From assembly GCA_007129635.1 (NCBI GenBank), contig SKVE01000890.1, forward strand, positions 1 through 5,352: a DNA stretch of 5,352 nucleotides, given 5' to 3'. The notes under the pieces were generated by a model that saw only the letters and a list, made by a program, of their open reading frames with translations, was not told where the DNA came from and made no database searches. Positions 5,146-5,352 of this stretch are shown here, one piece after another. Origin of the DNA: Planctomycetaceae bacterium (GTDB lineage: Bacteria; Planctomycetota; Planctomycetia; Pirellulales; Pirellulaceae). Each line of letters starts with the position of its first letter. Within the stretch, counting starts at the first letter, position 1. The position numbers were made by a program, and so were the translations under genes.

Positions 5146-5352
5146 TTCCGAGAAGTCCTCGCGCATCGTGGCTTCGCGGATTCCGGGTGGTCCATCTCGA
5201 TTTAAGGATACGATCAGGGCACGAGAGCCTGGACGAGTCAGTTGGCACATGGCGCGAACAAACCCTTCGGCATCCACATAGCGGACGTTATGGTAACAGC
5301 CTCGGTCGAAGATCAGATCAAAGGTCCCCAGATCCGGCAGGTTCAGGACATC
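5047..5352 (-). CDS. Class I SAM-dependent methyltransferase, C-terminal 101 residues
   Basis: The gene enters from the right edge in frame; only its C-terminal part is visible. It begins with DVLNLPDLGTFDLIFDRGCYHNVR (first 24 visible residues), the strand 3-strand 4 region of a Rossmann methyltransferase, where F-D-L-I-F-D-R-G-C-Y-H is typical of the thiopurine methyltransferase-like/Methyltransf_25 groups. The next parts are a helix, then a TRPGSRALIVSLN strand (39-51), a GPPG turn (54-57) and a final pair of strands ending in ASWFLLLQRK. The SAM-binding GxGxG motif would lie outside the window, and the acceptor substrate cannot be told. The last 99 bp overlap the 3' end of the convergent hydrolase gene. 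The conserved final strand lies inside this overlap, so the stop at 5047 is probably the original one. Confidence 0.85.
   Translation of the reverse strand, partial: DVLNLPDLGTFDLIFDRGCYHNVRYVDAEGFVRAMCQLTRPGSRALIVSLNRDGPPGIREATMREDFSESFDFVQLQESEIRTGADGGDRRASWFLLLQRK

Overview
The window looks like part of a planctomycete chromosome, probably of the Pirellula/Rhodopirellula type. This is inferred from protein families rather than from a marker gene: a RAYT-type transposase remnant with the long 'CTGRFWEGRF…YVDLNP' core, a small lipoprotein with a 'GWPNMFC' motif, an 86-residue basic/helical protein of a type I associate with planctomycetes, and a Pirellula-like secreted alpha/beta hydrolase. 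GC content is moderately high by eye. No RNA genes or CRISPR arrays were seen.

Layout. (1) Positions 1-1308, minus strand: the first 436 codons of a large gene that runs off the left edge. It encodes a GlmU-like nucleotidyltransferase joined to the beginning of a galactokinase/GHMP kinase, so it is a candidate one-chain sugar kinase plus NDP-sugar pyrophosphorylase. It covers over 1.3 kb although several spurious ORFs lie antisense to it. (2) 1309-1411: a spacer with a possible minus-strand terminator hairpin. (3) 1412-2240: a decayed RAYT (Y1/HUH, REP-associated) element on the plus strand, bounded by a 13-bp inverted repeat (12/13 match). Its transposase has lost its N-terminal half and carries a frameshift. 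Its non-coding tail can be drawn as a three-stem fold. (4) 3806 down to 2276, minus strand: three closely spaced genes, likely one operon: a small lipoprotein, an exported transglutaminase-fold protein whose nucleophile cysteine appears replaced by lysine, and the 86-residue protein of unknown function. (5) 3807-4044: a divergent AT-richer intergenic region with a perfect short dyad. (6) 4045-5145, plus strand: an exported alpha/beta hydrolase with a readable Ser-Asp-His triad. (7) 5047-5352, minus strand: the C-terminal 101 residues of a class I SAM-dependent methyltransferase entering from the right edge, overlapping the hydrolase gene tail to tail by 99 bp.

How the genes relate. The lipoprotein, transglutaminase-like and 86-residue genes probably share a transcript and two of the three products are exported. 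The hydrolase is also exported and is divergently transcribed from the same intergenic region. The sugar-activation gene and the methyltransferase appear unrelated to them. The RAYT element seems to have landed between the end of the operon and a terminator-like hairpin. The points most worth checking are the kinase/nucleotidyltransferase fusion with its unusual sugar-binding motif and inserted segment, the probable pseudo-transglutaminase, and the 99-bp convergent overlap.
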